Shown here in pieces: positions 25,919-33,686 of a stretch of 40,194 nucleotides of DNA. The stretch's first letter is position 1; each line of letters begins with the position of its first letter. The position numbers and the translations under genes were made by a program. The stretch is from positions 1 through 40,194 of the forward strand of contig LXYH01000032.1 of NCBI GenBank assembly GCA_001650895.1, written 5' to 3'. This DNA is from Rhodobacteraceae bacterium EhC02 (GTDB lineage: Bacteria; Pseudomonadota; Alphaproteobacteria; Rhodobacterales; Rhodobacteraceae). The notes beneath the pieces are model-generated. The model was not told where the DNA came from. It was given only the letters and a program-made list of their open reading frames with translations, and did no database searches.

Positions 25919-26146
25919 ATGTCGACACGTCCCGTCACCCGGTTTGCCGGGATCGCCCTGCCCACGCGCCCGACACTGTCGGACCTGCTGCGCCGCGTTA
26001 CGCTGATGCGCGCCGCGCATCGGCAGCGTCTGGCCCTTGCGCGACTGGATGCCGCAGCCCTGGCCGATATCGGGATCACCCCCGACGAGGCCTGCGTCGA
26101 GGCCCGCCGCCCCGCCTGGGATATCCCGCAGCGCTGGCAGAAATAA
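25919..26146 (+). CDS. DUF1127 small basic protein
   Basis: 75 residues from the ATG at 25919. The C-terminal DUF1127 core is RLALARLDAAALADIGITPDEACVEARRPAWD (about 40-70), an arginine-rich, two-helix module. Such proteins in Agrobacterium and Rhodobacter bind RNA or influence small-RNA turnover and stress responses. An in-frame ATG at 25874 would extend it, but that leader overlaps a hairpin (TGATCCC/GGGATCA, 25875-25898), so the start is not certain. Divergent from a LysR gene. No CcsR-type C/T-rich small-RNA motif follows it. Confidence 0.85.
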   Translation: MSTRPVTRFAGIALPTRPTLSDLLRRVTLMRAAHRQRLALARLDAAALADIGITPDEACVEARRPAWDIPQRWQK

Positions 26147-26165
26147 GCCTTCGCGACGGCCCGGC

Positions 26166-26188
26166 CGCCACCTTCAAAACAGGTGGCG
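26166..26188 (+). terminator. Hairpin after the DUF1127 gene
   Basis: CGCCACCT and AGGTGGCG pair over eight bases with a seven-base loop, 19 bases after the stop. The run that follows is A-rich rather than T-rich on the coding strand, so it is not a canonical intrinsic terminator. It could protect or define the 3' end of a short transcript. Confidence 0.5.
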
Positions 26189-26215
26189 AAAAAATATGTT
26201 TCCTTGCCGGAAAAC

Positions 26216-26246
26216 CTTGAAAAGCGCGGTGCGGTTCCCGATATTC
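26216..26246 (+). promoter_or_regulatory. Candidate promoter of the Bax-inhibitor gene, RpoH-like
   Basis: CTTGAAA at 26216-26222 is followed, after 14 bases, by CCCGATATT (26237-26245). This closely resembles the heat-shock sigma consensus CTTGAAA...CCCCATNT. Read as a housekeeping promoter it is TTGAAA-17 bases-GATATT. The transcript would have a leader of about 45 bases ending in the GGAGG ribosome site at 26287-26291. Confidence 0.5.
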
Positions 26247-26296
26247 GACCCAATACGTCCACAAAGGGCGTGCGTGTCATTTTTTCGGAGGCATCA

Positions 26297-27037
26297 ATGG
26301 CTGAGTACAACACTTACCGGACGGCAACGGCGGGCATCAGCACCGCCCAGATCGACGAGGGTCTTCGCGCCCACATGAACAAGGTCTACGGCACGATGTC
26401 CGTGGGCATGCTGATCACATTCGCAGTGGCATGGGCCGTCGGCACCAGCCCCGCACTGCTGAGCGTCTTCCGCGATCCGATGACCCTCAGTCCGAACATC
26501 CTGGGCTGGATCATCATGTTCGCCCCGCTGGCGATGGTCTTCGGCTTCTCGGCCATGATCAACCGCTTCTCGGCGGCTGCCGCGCAGACCTTCTTCTACG
26601 CCTTCGCGGCCGTGATGGGCCTGTCGCTGTCCTGGATCTTCGTGGCCTTCACCGGCTTCTCGATCGCACAGGTCTTCCTTGTCACCTCGATCGCCTTCGC
26701 CGGTCTGTCGCTTTACGGCTACACCACCAAGAAGGACATCTCGGGCTGGGGCGCGTTCCTGATCATGGGCGTGATCGGCCTGGTCGTGGCATCCATCGTA
26801 AACATCTTCCTGGGCTCGCCCGCGATCATGTTCGCGATCTCTGTGCTGGGCGTTCTGATCTTCGCCGGCCTGACCGCCTACGACACCCAGAACATCAAGA
26901 CGACCTACATCCAGCACGCCGCACATGGCGATGCAGAGTGGATCGCGAAGTCGGGCATCATGGGCGCGCTGAGCCTCTACCTGAACTTCATCAACATGTT
27001 CATGATGCTGCTGCAGCTGTTCGGCAATCGCGAATAA
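26297..27037 (+). CDS. Bax-inhibitor-1/YccA-family membrane protein
   Basis: 246 residues from the ATG at 26297, which has GGAGG six bases upstream. Seven hydrophobic segments follow a short N-terminal region (MAEYNTYRTATAGIST), and the family ends with an acidic pocket segment, AGLTAYDTQNIKT, at about 190-202. BI-1 family members are pH-sensitive Ca2+ leak channels, and E. coli YccA restrains the FtsH protease. An RpoH-like promoter upstream would fit a protein-quality-control role. A perfect terminator follows at 27061. Confidence 0.9.
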   Translation: MAEYNTYRTATAGISTAQIDEGLRAHMNKVYGTMSVGMLITFAVAWAVGTSPALLSVFRDPMTLSPNILGWIIMFAPLAMVFGFSAMINRFSAAAAQTFFYAFAAVMGLSLSWIFVAFTGFSIAQVFLVTSIAFAGLSLYGYTTKKDISGWGAFLIMGVIGLVVASIVNIFLGSPAIMFAISVLGVLIFAGLTAYDTQNIKTTYIQHAAHGDAEWIAKSGIMGALSLYLNFINMFMMLLQLFGNRE

Positions 27038-27060
27038 GGGCAGAAACCTCCGACATGACG

Positions 27061-27090
27061 AAAGGGCCGGTCAAACGACCGGCCCTTTTT
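27061..27090. terminator. Intrinsic terminator of the Bax-inhibitor gene
   Basis: AAAGGGCCGGTC-AAAC-GACCGGCCCTTT is a perfect twelve-pair stem followed by a five-T run (27086-27090). It sits 23 bases after the stop and is 21 bases from the convergent VIT gene's end, where the leading AAA may let it act in both directions. Confidence 0.92.
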
Positions 27091-27111
27091 CATTGCACCC
27101 ACGATATGGCG

Positions 27112-27801
27112 TCAGACATGCACCCCGAAGAGGCGACCCACGGCCGATGTGACGATCATCGCCAGGCTGCCCCAGAAGACCACGCGCAGGATCGAAGGGC
27201 GGACCGGCGCGCCGCCCAGCCGCGCCCCCGCCCCACCGAGGATGACCAGCGCCAGCAAGGCCACGGCAGCCACCACCCAGACGGTCATCCCCTGCGGCGC
27301 CAGCACGGCCCCCAGCAACGGCATGGCGGCACCAAGCGCGAAACTGACGGACGAGGCCCAGGCAGCCTGCAGCGCGTTGGCATCCCCGGCCATGCCGTGC
27401 ATCCCCAGTTCCTCGCGCGCATGGGCATCCAGCGCATCGTGATCGGTCATCTGCTGCGCGACTTCCAGGGCAAGCCCCGACTCGACGCCGCGCGCCTCCA
27501 GCCCCTCGGCCAGCTCTGTCAGCTCGTAATCGGGATTGTCCTCAAGCGCCGTCCGCTCGCGCTCAAGATCGGCCGTCTCGATATCCTGCTGGGTCGAGAC
27601 CGAGACATATTCACCCGCCGCCATCGACAGCGCACCCGCGCTCAGCCCCGCCAGACCCGCCAGCAGGATACCGCTGCGGTCCATCCCGGCCGAGGCCACG
27701 CCGACAAGCAGGCTTGCGGTCGAGACAATACCGTCATTGGCCCCAAGAACCGAAGCACGCAGCCAGTTGCTGCGATTGATGAAATGTCCCTCTTTCGGCA
27801 T
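27112..27801 (-). CDS. VIT1/CCC1-family iron or manganese transporter
   Basis: 229 residues. The family pattern is clear: SNWLRASVLGANDGIVSTASLLVG at about 9-32, GALSMAAGEYVSVSTQQD at about 56-73, a cytoplasmic acidic helical region (about 75-150) with Glu-rich metal-binding residues, then three C-terminal membrane helices. VIT/CCC1 proteins move Fe2+ or Mn2+ out of the cytoplasm. It lies on the minus strand between the Bax-inhibitor terminator and rpmG; the 92-base spacer upstream also holds the rpmG terminator. Confidence 0.9.
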   Translation of the reverse strand: MPKEGHFINRSNWLRASVLGANDGIVSTASLLVGVASAGMDRSGILLAGLAGLSAGALSMAAGEYVSVSTQQDIETADLERERTALEDNPDYELTELAEGLEARGVESGLALEVAQQMTDHDALDAHAREELGMHGMAGDANALQAAWASSVSFALGAAMPLLGAVLAPQGMTVWVVAAVALLALVILGGAGARLGGAPVRPSILRVVFWGSLAMIVTSAVGRLFGVHV

Positions 27802-27842
27802 CCGACTTGGTCCTGAAACTCATTCGCAAAGGGGGTGAAACG

Positions 27843-27868
27843 AAAAAGGCCACGCGCGCGGCGTGGCC
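27843..27868 (-). terminator. Intrinsic terminator of rpmG
   Basis: GGCCACGC and GCGTGGCC form an eight-pair stem around a GCGCG loop; on the minus strand it is followed by TTTTT (27843-27847). It is 26 bases after the rpmG stop codon and insulates rpmG from the VIT gene. Confidence 0.9.
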
Positions 27869-27893
27869 CTGTCCGAAACGGATGGCGGATCAA

Positions 27894-28061
27894 TTACTTG
27901 ATCTTGCCTTCCTTGTACTCCACGTGCTTGCGCACAACGGGGTCGTATTTCTTGATCACCATCTTCTCGGTCATGGTGCGGGCATTTTTCTTGGTCACGT
28001 AAAAATGGCCCGTGCCCGCGGTCGAGTTCAGACGGATCTTGATGGTCGTCGGCTTCGCCAT
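27894..28061 (-). CDS. rpmG: 50S ribosomal protein L33
   Basis: 55 residues ([26 protein letters not shown]...), the normal length. It belongs to the zinc-free form, as the CxxC pairs are missing and there is no cysteine. It is a single-gene transcription unit with a promoter at 28117-28144 and an intrinsic terminator at 27843-27868. L33 sits on the large subunit near the E site and is often not essential. Confidence 0.97.
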   Translation of the reverse strand: MAKPTTIKIRLNSTAGTGHFYVTKKNARTMTEKMVIKKYDPVVRKHVEYKEGKIK

Positions 28062-28116
28062 TGCTGTTCTCCTACGCCGGACGACGCAGCCGCCCGTGAA
28101 ATTCCTTGAACCCCGG

Positions 28117-28144
28117 CTTTTACCCGCGCGCGCACCAGAGTCAA
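28117..28144 (-). promoter_or_regulatory. Candidate rpmG promoter
   Basis: On the minus strand TTGACT (28139-28144) and TAAAAG (28117-28122) are 16 bases apart, giving a good housekeeping -35 and a fair -10, about 55 bases before the rpmG ATG. Confidence 0.55.
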
Positions 28145-28200
28145 CAGACAAAGCCGCCGATCCGCGCGGATTTTCGCAAGCCTCGTCCCGCAGGACCGGA

Positions 28201-28911
28201 TCAAAGCGGCGGACGCCCCATCGCGGCATGCAGCCCGTCGCGTTCGTCATCCGACAGGCCAAGGGCCTGCGCCAGTGATCGCAGGTAACTGCGCTCGGCC
28301 TCGGTATCGACCTCAACGGCCATGAGTGCCGCGGAATAGACCTGGTTGCGCATCTGCGCCCCGGTATCGCGGGCCAAGGCCTGCACATCGACAGGCGCGT
28401 CCAGTTCCGCCTCGACAAAGGCGATTTCTTCCTCCGTGGCATCACCCAGATGATCCAGGATCGCGGCACGCTCCTCTTCGTCGATCACGCCATCCGCCTT
28501 GGCAGACTGGATCATGGCTCGGATCATCAGCTTTGCATTCTCCTCCGAGACCTGACCCAGCGCCGTGCCCTCGGTCATTGCGGACATCATACCGCCCAGA
28601 CCTGCCGCACCCGCACCCGCCATCTTGGTCATGGAACCCATCAGGTTGCCCATCCCCTTTTCGGTGGTCTCGGTCATGTCGGCGGCGCTTTTACCCACCC
28701 GGTCGAACATGCTGCGCAGCTGTTCCTGCTGCACGGGCAGGCCCATCTTCTGCGCCATCGCGCCGATCTCGTCGGCCATCCCGCCGGGTTGCCCGGCCTT
28801 GCGCAAGGCATCCTTGACGCCCGCCGTGCCGCCCATCTCCTTGACCTTCTGCATGCCCTTGGCTGCGGCGAAGCCCACCGCGAGGGTGGCCAACGTCTTG
28901 ACAAAACTCAT
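28201..28911 (-). CDS. DUF533/TerB-like protein (YebE family)
   Basis: 236 residues from the ATG at 28911 ([19 protein letters not shown]). The N-terminal half is Gly/Met/Ala-rich and partly hydrophobic ([16 protein letters not shown], about 98-113). The C-terminal half (about 130-235) is an all-helical TerB-like domain with acidic [28 protein letters not shown]. coli YebE, the distant relative, is a membrane-associated stress protein of unknown role. It sits between rpmG and rnpB. TerB-like domains also accompany TelA-type systems, one of which lies at the right end of this window. Confidence 0.8.
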   Translation of the reverse strand: MSFVKTLATLAVGFAAAKGMQKVKEMGGTAGVKDALRKAGQPGGMADEIGAMAQKMGLPVQQEQLRSMFDRVGKSAADMTETTEKGMGNLMGSMTKMAGAGAAGLGGMMSAMTEGTALGQVSEENAKLMIRAMIQSAKADGVIDEEERAAILDHLGDATEEEIAFVEAELDAPVDVQALARDTGAQMRNQVYSAALMAVEVDTEAERSYLRSLAQALGLSDDERDGLHAAMGRPPL

Positions 28912-28990
28912 CTGCAAAATCCCTCTGACTACTGAACCTGCGCAGCATAGCGCAGAGTTTGCGACAGTCGCGCGAAATTTTCGACGACCC

Positions 28991-29011
28991 CGCGCCGCGT
29001 CAGGCGGCGCG
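28991..29011 (-). terminator. GC-rich hairpin downstream of rnpB
   Basis: CGCGCCGC and GCGGCGCG form a perfect eight-pair stem around a five-base loop, 24 bases past the rnpB 3' end in the direction of transcription. No T-run follows. It may halt transcription or RNase processing beyond the mature RNA. Confidence 0.5.
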
Positions 29012-29034
29012 ACGGGCAATTGGAGAAAGATGAA

Positions 29035-29436
29035 GCGCGCGGAGGGCCTGTAAGCCGGATTTTGTCCAAGGGGTTTCCCCCTCTGGATGATCATTCATCT
29101 TGAGATCGCGTTACCGCGACCCCTCTAGCTGCCAACCCGGACCTCTGGGTCAAAGCCTGCCCTGCGGTGATATCGGCGAACCGATCAACCCGCGCGAGGT
29201 CCCTATTCGGCATTGCTCCTGGTGGGGCTTGCCGTGCCGGTCCTGTTGCCAGTCCCGCGGTGGGCTCTTACCCCACCGTTTCACCCTTACCGCGCCGGAA
29301 CGCGGCGGTCTGTTCTCTGTGGCGCTTTCCCTTGGGTTTCCCCAGCCGGGCGTTACCCGGCACCATTGCCTTGTGGAGTCCGGACTTTCCTCGGATCGAT
29401 AGACCCCGACCCGCGATCATCCAGCCCTCCGCGCAG
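29035..29436 (-). ncRNA. rnpB: RNase P RNA, type A
   Basis: This is the catalytic RNA of RNase P, which trims tRNA 5' ends. On the minus strand the 5' end GCGCGGAGGG (29425-29434) pairs with the 3' end CCCTCCGCGC (29037-29046) as helix P1. The universally conserved block GAGGAAAGTCCGGACTCC lies within 29366-29392 and is followed by ACAAGGCAA; the ACAGA region is at about 29310-29326. The 3' conserved block with GGACAAAATCCGGCTTACAG is at about 29047-29076. Length of about 400 bases matches alphaproteobacterial rnpB. Ends are set to within a few bases. Confidence 0.95.
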
Positions 29437-29441
29437 CGCCC

Positions 29442-29469
29442 ACTTAAGCAGTGCGGGGCATGGGGTCAA
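29442..29469 (-). promoter_or_regulatory. Probable rnpB promoter on the amidase stop codon
   Basis: On the minus strand TTGACC (29464-29469), 16 bases, then TTAAGT (29442-29447) predicts initiation near 29435, exactly at the start of the P1 helix. The -10 box contains the TAA stop codon of the amidase gene. Confidence 0.65.
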
Positions 29470-30139
29470 CGGGGAAGCGGGCCGCAAGGTCCGCGGCGAT
29501 GGCGCGATCCATCATATCCAGCGCCCCGGACGCCTGCGGACGAAAGCGCAGGCGCAGCGCGGTCAGCACCGCCGTTTCGGGATCGGCGCAATCGGCAGGC
29601 GGATGCCAGCCCGCGCGCGCGGCATCGGCAAGGAAGTCCGAAGGCGGGCCGGCAGGGTCAGGATCGGGCCAGATCGACAGCCCGCACCGCGCCAGCCTGC
29701 GCCAGTCGAAACGCGGCCCCGGATCGGATTTGCGCAAAGGCGCCATGTCGGAATGGCCGATCACCCGCGCGGGCGGAATGGCCCAGCGGGCCATCACGCC
29801 CCGCAGCAACCCTTCCAGTGCCGTCATCTGCGGCGCGCTGAACGGATGATCGCCGCGGTTGGCCAGTTCGATCCCGATCGAGCGCGAGTTGACGTCAGTC
29901 ACATCGCCCCAGCGCCCCGCGCCCGCATGCCAGGCGCGCATTTCCTCGTTCACCATGTGCCAGATGCGGCCCTGTTCGCAGATCAGGTAATGGGCCGACA
30001 CTTCGGCCTCGGGATCGCACAGCCGGTCCAGCGCGGCTGCGGCGCTATCCATCGCGGTGTAATGGATCACCACCATGTCAGGGCGTGCGCCATCCCGGCG
30101 CGGGCCATGATTGGGCGAAGGGCAGGACATGACCGTCAT
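29444..30139 (-). CDS. N-acetylmuramoyl-L-alanine amidase (AmpD/AmiD family)
   Basis: It cleaves the MurNAc-L-Ala bond of peptidoglycan fragments. The ATG at 30139 gives 231 residues; one nine bases later is possible. Amidase_2 zinc residues are the His of VVIHYT (about 26), the His of VIGHSD (about 127) and the Asp of KSDPGPRFDW (about 137). The last 70 residues look like a helical peptidoglycan-binding domain. No signal peptide is seen, favouring a cytoplasmic AmpD-like recycling role. It starts 15 bases after the upstream lipoprotein stop, and its end overlaps the rnpB promoter. Confidence 0.88.
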   Translation of the reverse strand: MTVMSCPSPNHGPRRDGARPDMVVIHYTAMDSAAAALDRLCDPEAEVSAHYLICEQGRIWHMVNEEMRAWHAGAGRWGDVTDVNSRSIGIELANRGDHPFSAPQMTALEGLLRGVMARWAIPPARVIGHSDMAPLRKSDPGPRFDWRRLARCGLSIWPDPDPAGPPSDFLADAARAGWHPPADCADPETAVLTALRLRFRPQASGALDMMDRAIAADLAARFPVDPMPRTA

Positions 30140-30153
30140 GCCCGCCCCCGGCG

Positions 30154-30882
30154 TCAGTTGCGCACGGCCGAACGGAACGGGCGCGGATCCCAAGAACAGG
30201 CAAAACCGTCCCCGTCGGGGTCCAGTGACAGCCGGTCACGCTGCGGGCCGCCACGCGCCAGGAATTCGATCTGCGCCTGATCCGCCGAGGCATATTGCGC
30301 ACAGTTGCGTTCATGGTTCTGGAAGCTGAGCGAGCTGCGCCGATAAAGCGACACGCCCTTGGGGTTGGTGGTGCGCAGCGCGAATTCGACGATATTCGGC
30401 CCGCCATCGCCACTGCGGCGCGGCAGTTCGGTCGGCTGGATGACCACGTATTGCGCCCGGTTGCGGGCAATCGCGGCGGCATCGCTTTCGATGCTGCGCA
30501 GCTCGGACACCTCTTCGAAGTTGTTTTCCTGGCTGATCCCGGCGGCGTTCACGGCCACGGGCGCAGGGTTCGATGGGCTGGCCTCGAGCGGCGCGCGCCC
30601 GGAATTGAGGGCGGCGGCGGTTTCCGCAGCCAGACGCTCGGCGCTGTCCTCGTCACCCGGCAGCGCAGGCACGGCCGACAGGGGCGCGCTGGACACCGTC
30701 GCAGGCGCAGGCAACCCGCTGCCGCCAAGCTGCTGGTCCCGCTGATCCTGCCGGGCCTGATAATCGGAATAGGAGTTGAAACCGACCCCCGCGCCGCTGT
30801 CGGGCACCGAAGGCGCACAGCCCGCCAGCGCCGCCAGCGCAACCAGTGAAAGGATCGAAGTTCCGTATCTCACAGTCATCAT
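30154..30882 (-). CDS. Lipoprotein with an Excalibur-like C-terminus
   Basis: 242 residues. A lipobox, LAALAGC with Cys22, follows a short hydrophobic leader, so the mature protein is lipid-anchored. The middle (about 30-130) is Pro/Ala/Ser-rich and likely disordered. A globular C-terminal part ends with LDPDGDGFACSWDPRPF, a DxDxDGxxC calcium-binding pattern like the Excalibur motif. Cys residues in NCAQYAS and FACSW could pair. Specific function unknown; its placement just before an amidase suggests a cell-wall link. Confidence 0.78.
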   Translation of the reverse strand: MMTVRYGTSILSLVALAALAGCAPSVPDSGAGVGFNSYSDYQARQDQRDQQLGGSGLPAPATVSSAPLSAVPALPGDEDSAERLAAETAAALNSGRAPLEASPSNPAPVAVNAAGISQENNFEEVSELRSIESDAAAIARNRAQYVVIQPTELPRRSGDGGPNIVEFALRTTNPKGVSLYRRSSLSFQNHERNCAQYASADQAQIEFLARGGPQRDRLSLDPDGDGFACSWDPRPFRSAVRN

Positions 30883-30938
30883 GTCCGCATCATACCCGTT
30901 ACGTCCCGATCATCCGACCAGGAGATTGCGCCGCCCGA

Positions 30939-32429
30939 TTACCACCATTTGCCCGGCTTGGCCACAAAACCCGCCGCCTGCTCAAGCGCATAGGCGGTGT
31001 TCAGCAGATCGCCCTCTTCCCAGGGCCGCCCGATCAGCTGCAGCCCCAGCGGCAGCCCCTGCGCATCCACTCCGGCCGGAACGGCGATACCGGGCAGACC
31101 CGCCAGGTTGACCGTCACGGTGAACACGTCATTCAGATACATCTGCACCGGGTCGGCATCCTGCATCTCGCCCAGGCCAAAGGCGGCCGAGGGTGTGGCA
31201 GGTGTCAGGATCGCGTCGATGCCTGCCGCGAAGACATCATCGAAATCGCGCTTGATCAGGGCGCGCACCTTGCGGGCGCGGTTGTAATAGGCGTCGTAGA
31301 ACCCTGCTGACAGCACATAGGTGCCCACCATCACGCGGCGCTGCACCTCGTGGCCGAAGCCCTCGGCACGGGTCTTTTCGTACATTTCGGTGATGCCGTC
31401 GCCCTGCGCCAGCTTGGCGCGATGGCCATAGCGCACCCCGTCATAGCGCGCGAGGTTCGATGACGCCTCGGCGGGCGCGATCACGTAATAGGCCGGCAGC
31501 GCATACTTGGTATGCGGCAGGCTGATCTCGCGGATCTCGGCGCCGGCGGCTTTCAGCATGGCGCTGCCGTCGGCCCAGAGCTTCTCGATCTCGGCGGGCA
31601 TGCCGTCCATCCGATATTCCTTCGGAATACCGATCACCTTGCCGCGAATGTCGCCGGTCAGCATCGCCTCGAAATCCGGCACGGCCAGATCCGCGCTGGT
31701 GCTGTCCTTGGGGTCATGCCCGCACATCGCGCCCAGCATGATCGCGGAATCGCGCACGGTCTTGGTCATCGGCCCCGCCTGGTCCAGCGACGAGGCGAAG
31801 GCCACGATCCCCCAGCGCGAGCAGCGGCCATAGGTCGGCTTGATCCCCACGATGCCGGTGAAGGCGGCAGGCTGTCGGATCGATCCGCCCGTGTCCGTCC
31901 CGGTCGCGGCAAGACACAGATCGGCCGCCACGGCGGCGGCTGACCCGCCCGAAGATCCGCCCGGCGTCAGCGCCGTATCGTCATTGCCGCGCCGCCAGGG
32001 GTTCACCACATTGCCGTAGCACGATGTTTCATTGGACGAGCCCATGGCGAATTCGTCCATGTTCAGCTTGCCCAGCATGACCGCACCCGCATCGAACAAC
32101 TGGCTGGTCACGGTGGATTCGTATTCCGGCAGGAACCCCTGCAGGATCCGGCTGGCGGCCTGTGACGGCACGCCCTTGGTGCAGAACAGGTCCTTGACCC
32201 CGATCGGCAGGCCGCACATGGCCGGCGCGTCACCTTCCGCAAGGCGCGCATCGGCAGCGCGGGCCTGATCGCGGGCAATCTCGGGCGTGTGATGCACAAA
32301 GGCGTTCAGAGCGCCCGCGCCCTCGATCGCAGTAAGGCACGCCTCGGTCAGTTCGAGGCTGGTCACCTCGCGCGCGCGCAGCTTGTCACGCGCCTCGGCC
32401 AGCGTCAGTTTGGTCAGCTCACCCATCAT
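30939..32429 (-). CDS. gatA: Glutamyl-tRNA(Gln)/aspartyl-tRNA(Asn) amidotransferase subunit A
   Basis: This is the glutaminase subunit of GatCAB, which makes Gln-tRNA(Gln) by transamidation. 496 residues of the amidase-signature family. The Lys-cisSer-Ser triad is Lys79 (GVKD), Ser159 (PGGSSGGS) and Ser183 (TGGSIRQ). The start overlaps the gatC stop by four bases. gatB is not next to it here. The genome would therefore use the indirect pathway for glutamine, and possibly asparagine, charging, as is normal in Alphaproteobacteria. Confidence 0.95.
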   Translation of the reverse strand: MMGELTKLTLAEARDKLRAREVTSLELTEACLTAIEGAGALNAFVHHTPEIARDQARAADARLAEGDAPAMCGLPIGVKDLFCTKGVPSQAASRILQGFLPEYESTVTSQLFDAGAVMLGKLNMDEFAMGSSNETSCYGNVVNPWRRGNDDTALTPGGSSGGSAAAVAADLCLAATGTDTGGSIRQPAAFTGIVGIKPTYGRCSRWGIVAFASSLDQAGPMTKTVRDSAIMLGAMCGHDPKDSTSADLAVPDFEAMLTGDIRGKVIGIPKEYRMDGMPAEIEKLWADGSAMLKAAGAEIREISLPHTKYALPAYYVIAPAEASSNLARYDGVRYGHRAKLAQGDGITEMYEKTRAEGFGHEVQRRVMVGTYVLSAGFYDAYYNRARKVRALIKRDFDDVFAAGIDAILTPATPSAAFGLGEMQDADPVQMYLNDVFTVTVNLAGLPGIAVPAGVDAQGLPLGLQLIGRPWEEGDLLNTAYALEQAAGFVAKPGKWW

Positions 32430-32713
32430 TCCACCACCTTCGGCACGGCAAAAAAGCCCTCGCGCGCATCGGGCGCATTCTTCAGGATCTGCGCCTGACG
32501 GTCACCATCGGTCACCACATCCTCGCGCCGCTTCAGACGCATCGGCGTGACCGACGTCATCGGCTCCACACCGTCAACATCCACTTCGTTCAACTGTTCG
32601 ATGAAACCCAGGATCGTGTTGAACTCTGCCGCAAGCGCGGGCAGCGCCTCGGGCTCGACCTTGATACGGGCCAGCTTGGCCACACGGGCGGCGGTTTCGG
32701 GTGCGATCGACAT
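32426..32713 (-). CDS. gatC: Amidotransferase subunit C
   Basis: 95 residues from the ATG at 32713 ([19 protein letters not shown]). This small subunit wraps around GatA and GatB and stabilises the complex. Typical features are the N-terminal helix [30 protein letters not shown] in the centre and a C-terminal FFAVPKVVE. The stop is coupled to gatA by ATGA. Confidence 0.95.
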   Translation of the reverse strand: MSIAPETAARVAKLARIKVEPEALPALAAEFNTILGFIEQLNEVDVDGVEPMTSVTPMRLKRREDVVTDGDRQAQILKNAPDAREGFFAVPKVVE

Positions 32714-32933
32714 ATGTGATCTCCGGTCTGCTGTCAGGTTGCAGTTGCGTTTAGCGCCCGCAGCCCCTGCCCGCAAGCAGATGCCGCAGCAATTCGGGTC
32801 ACATCACGCCAAGACGCCCGTCCTTTCATCGTTCCGCAAATGCACTTGCGACGCCGCCCGCGCCCTCTGCGGCCTCTGGTCATCGCGCGGCGCCGTGCTA
32901 GGCTTGCCCCCGGACTTCAAGGGAGGATTCATC
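32714..32933. other. Spacer between divergent gatC and the UPF0173 gene
   Basis: These 220 bases carry no convincing gene. I saw no strong hairpin or palindrome, only the GGGAGGA ribosome site at 32921-32927 for the downstream gene. Promoters for both directions must lie here, but none stands out. Confidence 0.5.
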
Positions 32934-33626
32934 ATGAAGATCATCTGGCTGGGCCACGGCTCTTTCCGGTTCGAGATTGCGGACAAGGTTCTGCTGCTTG
33001 ATCCCTGGCTTTCGGGCAACCCGATGCTGGCCGAGGACCAGCACGCGGCCGCGACGGCAGGCGCCACCCACATCCTGCTGACGCATGGGCATTTCGACCA
33101 CGTGATCGACGTGCTGCCGCTGGCGCGCAAGCTGAACGTTCCGGTCGTGGGCCAGTACGATCTGATGAGCCATTGGGCCGAGGCCGAGAAGATCGAGACT
33201 GTCGGCTTCAACAAGGGCGGCACCGTCGATCTGGGTGGTGTCAAGGTGACGATGGTCAATGCCGTGCATTCCTCGACCTTCGCCAGCCCCGATGGCCCCC
33301 GCATCGCGGGCACCGAATGCGGCTTCATCATCGAAGGTGAAGGACATTGCATCTATGCGTCCGGCGATACCGATGTGATGTCGGATATGAAGATCTTCCA
33401 CGACCTGCACAAACCCGACATCGGCATCCTGTCGGCGGGCGGCCATTTCACCATGGACATGCGCCGCGCCGCCTATGCCGCGAAAACCTTCTTCGACTTC
33501 AAGACGGTTATCCCCTGCCATTACCGCACCTTCCCGCTGCTGGAACAATCGGCCGATGTGCTGGCCGCCGCCCTGCCCGGCGTCGATGTGATCGAGCCGC
33601 AGGTGATGCAGGCGATCGAGATCTGA
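32934..33626 (+). CDS. UPF0173-family metallo-beta-lactamase-fold hydrolase
   Basis: 230 residues starting MKIIWLGHGSFRFE, with a GGGAGG ribosome site nine bases upstream. The metal motif HxHxDH is seen in LTHGHFDHVID (about 55-65), later metal ligands in GDTDVMSDM and the His of IPCHYRTFP. The family (YtkL/UPF0173) acts as metal-dependent hydrolases of unknown natural substrate. The gene stands alone between a divergent gatC and a convergent DsrE-type gene, with a good terminator after it. Confidence 0.88.
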   Translation: MKIIWLGHGSFRFEIADKVLLLDPWLSGNPMLAEDQHAAATAGATHILLTHGHFDHVIDVLPLARKLNVPVVGQYDLMSHWAEAEKIETVGFNKGGTVDLGGVKVTMVNAVHSSTFASPDGPRIAGTECGFIIEGEGHCIYASGDTDVMSDMKIFHDLHKPDIGILSAGGHFTMDMRRAAYAAKTFFDFKTVIPCHYRTFPLLEQSADVLAAALPGVDVIEPQVMQAIEI

Positions 33627-33631
33627 ACGAA

Positions 33632-33661
33632 AGACCCCGGCGGATCGCGCCGCCGGGGTCT
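33632..33661. terminator. Bidirectional terminator between the UPF0173 and DsrE-type genes
   Basis: AGACCCCGGCGG-ATCGCG-CCGCCGGGGTCT is a perfect twelve-pair stem five bases after the stop codon, followed by TGTCTTGT on the plus strand and by TTTCGTT on the minus strand. Confidence 0.85.
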
Positions 33662-33686
33662 TGTCTTGTCGGGGCAAGCTGCCCGA

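Noticed and set aside
26147-26296. CcsR-type stress small RNAs after DUF1127
   Set aside because: The CCUCCUCCC loop motif expected for this family is absent from the spacer.
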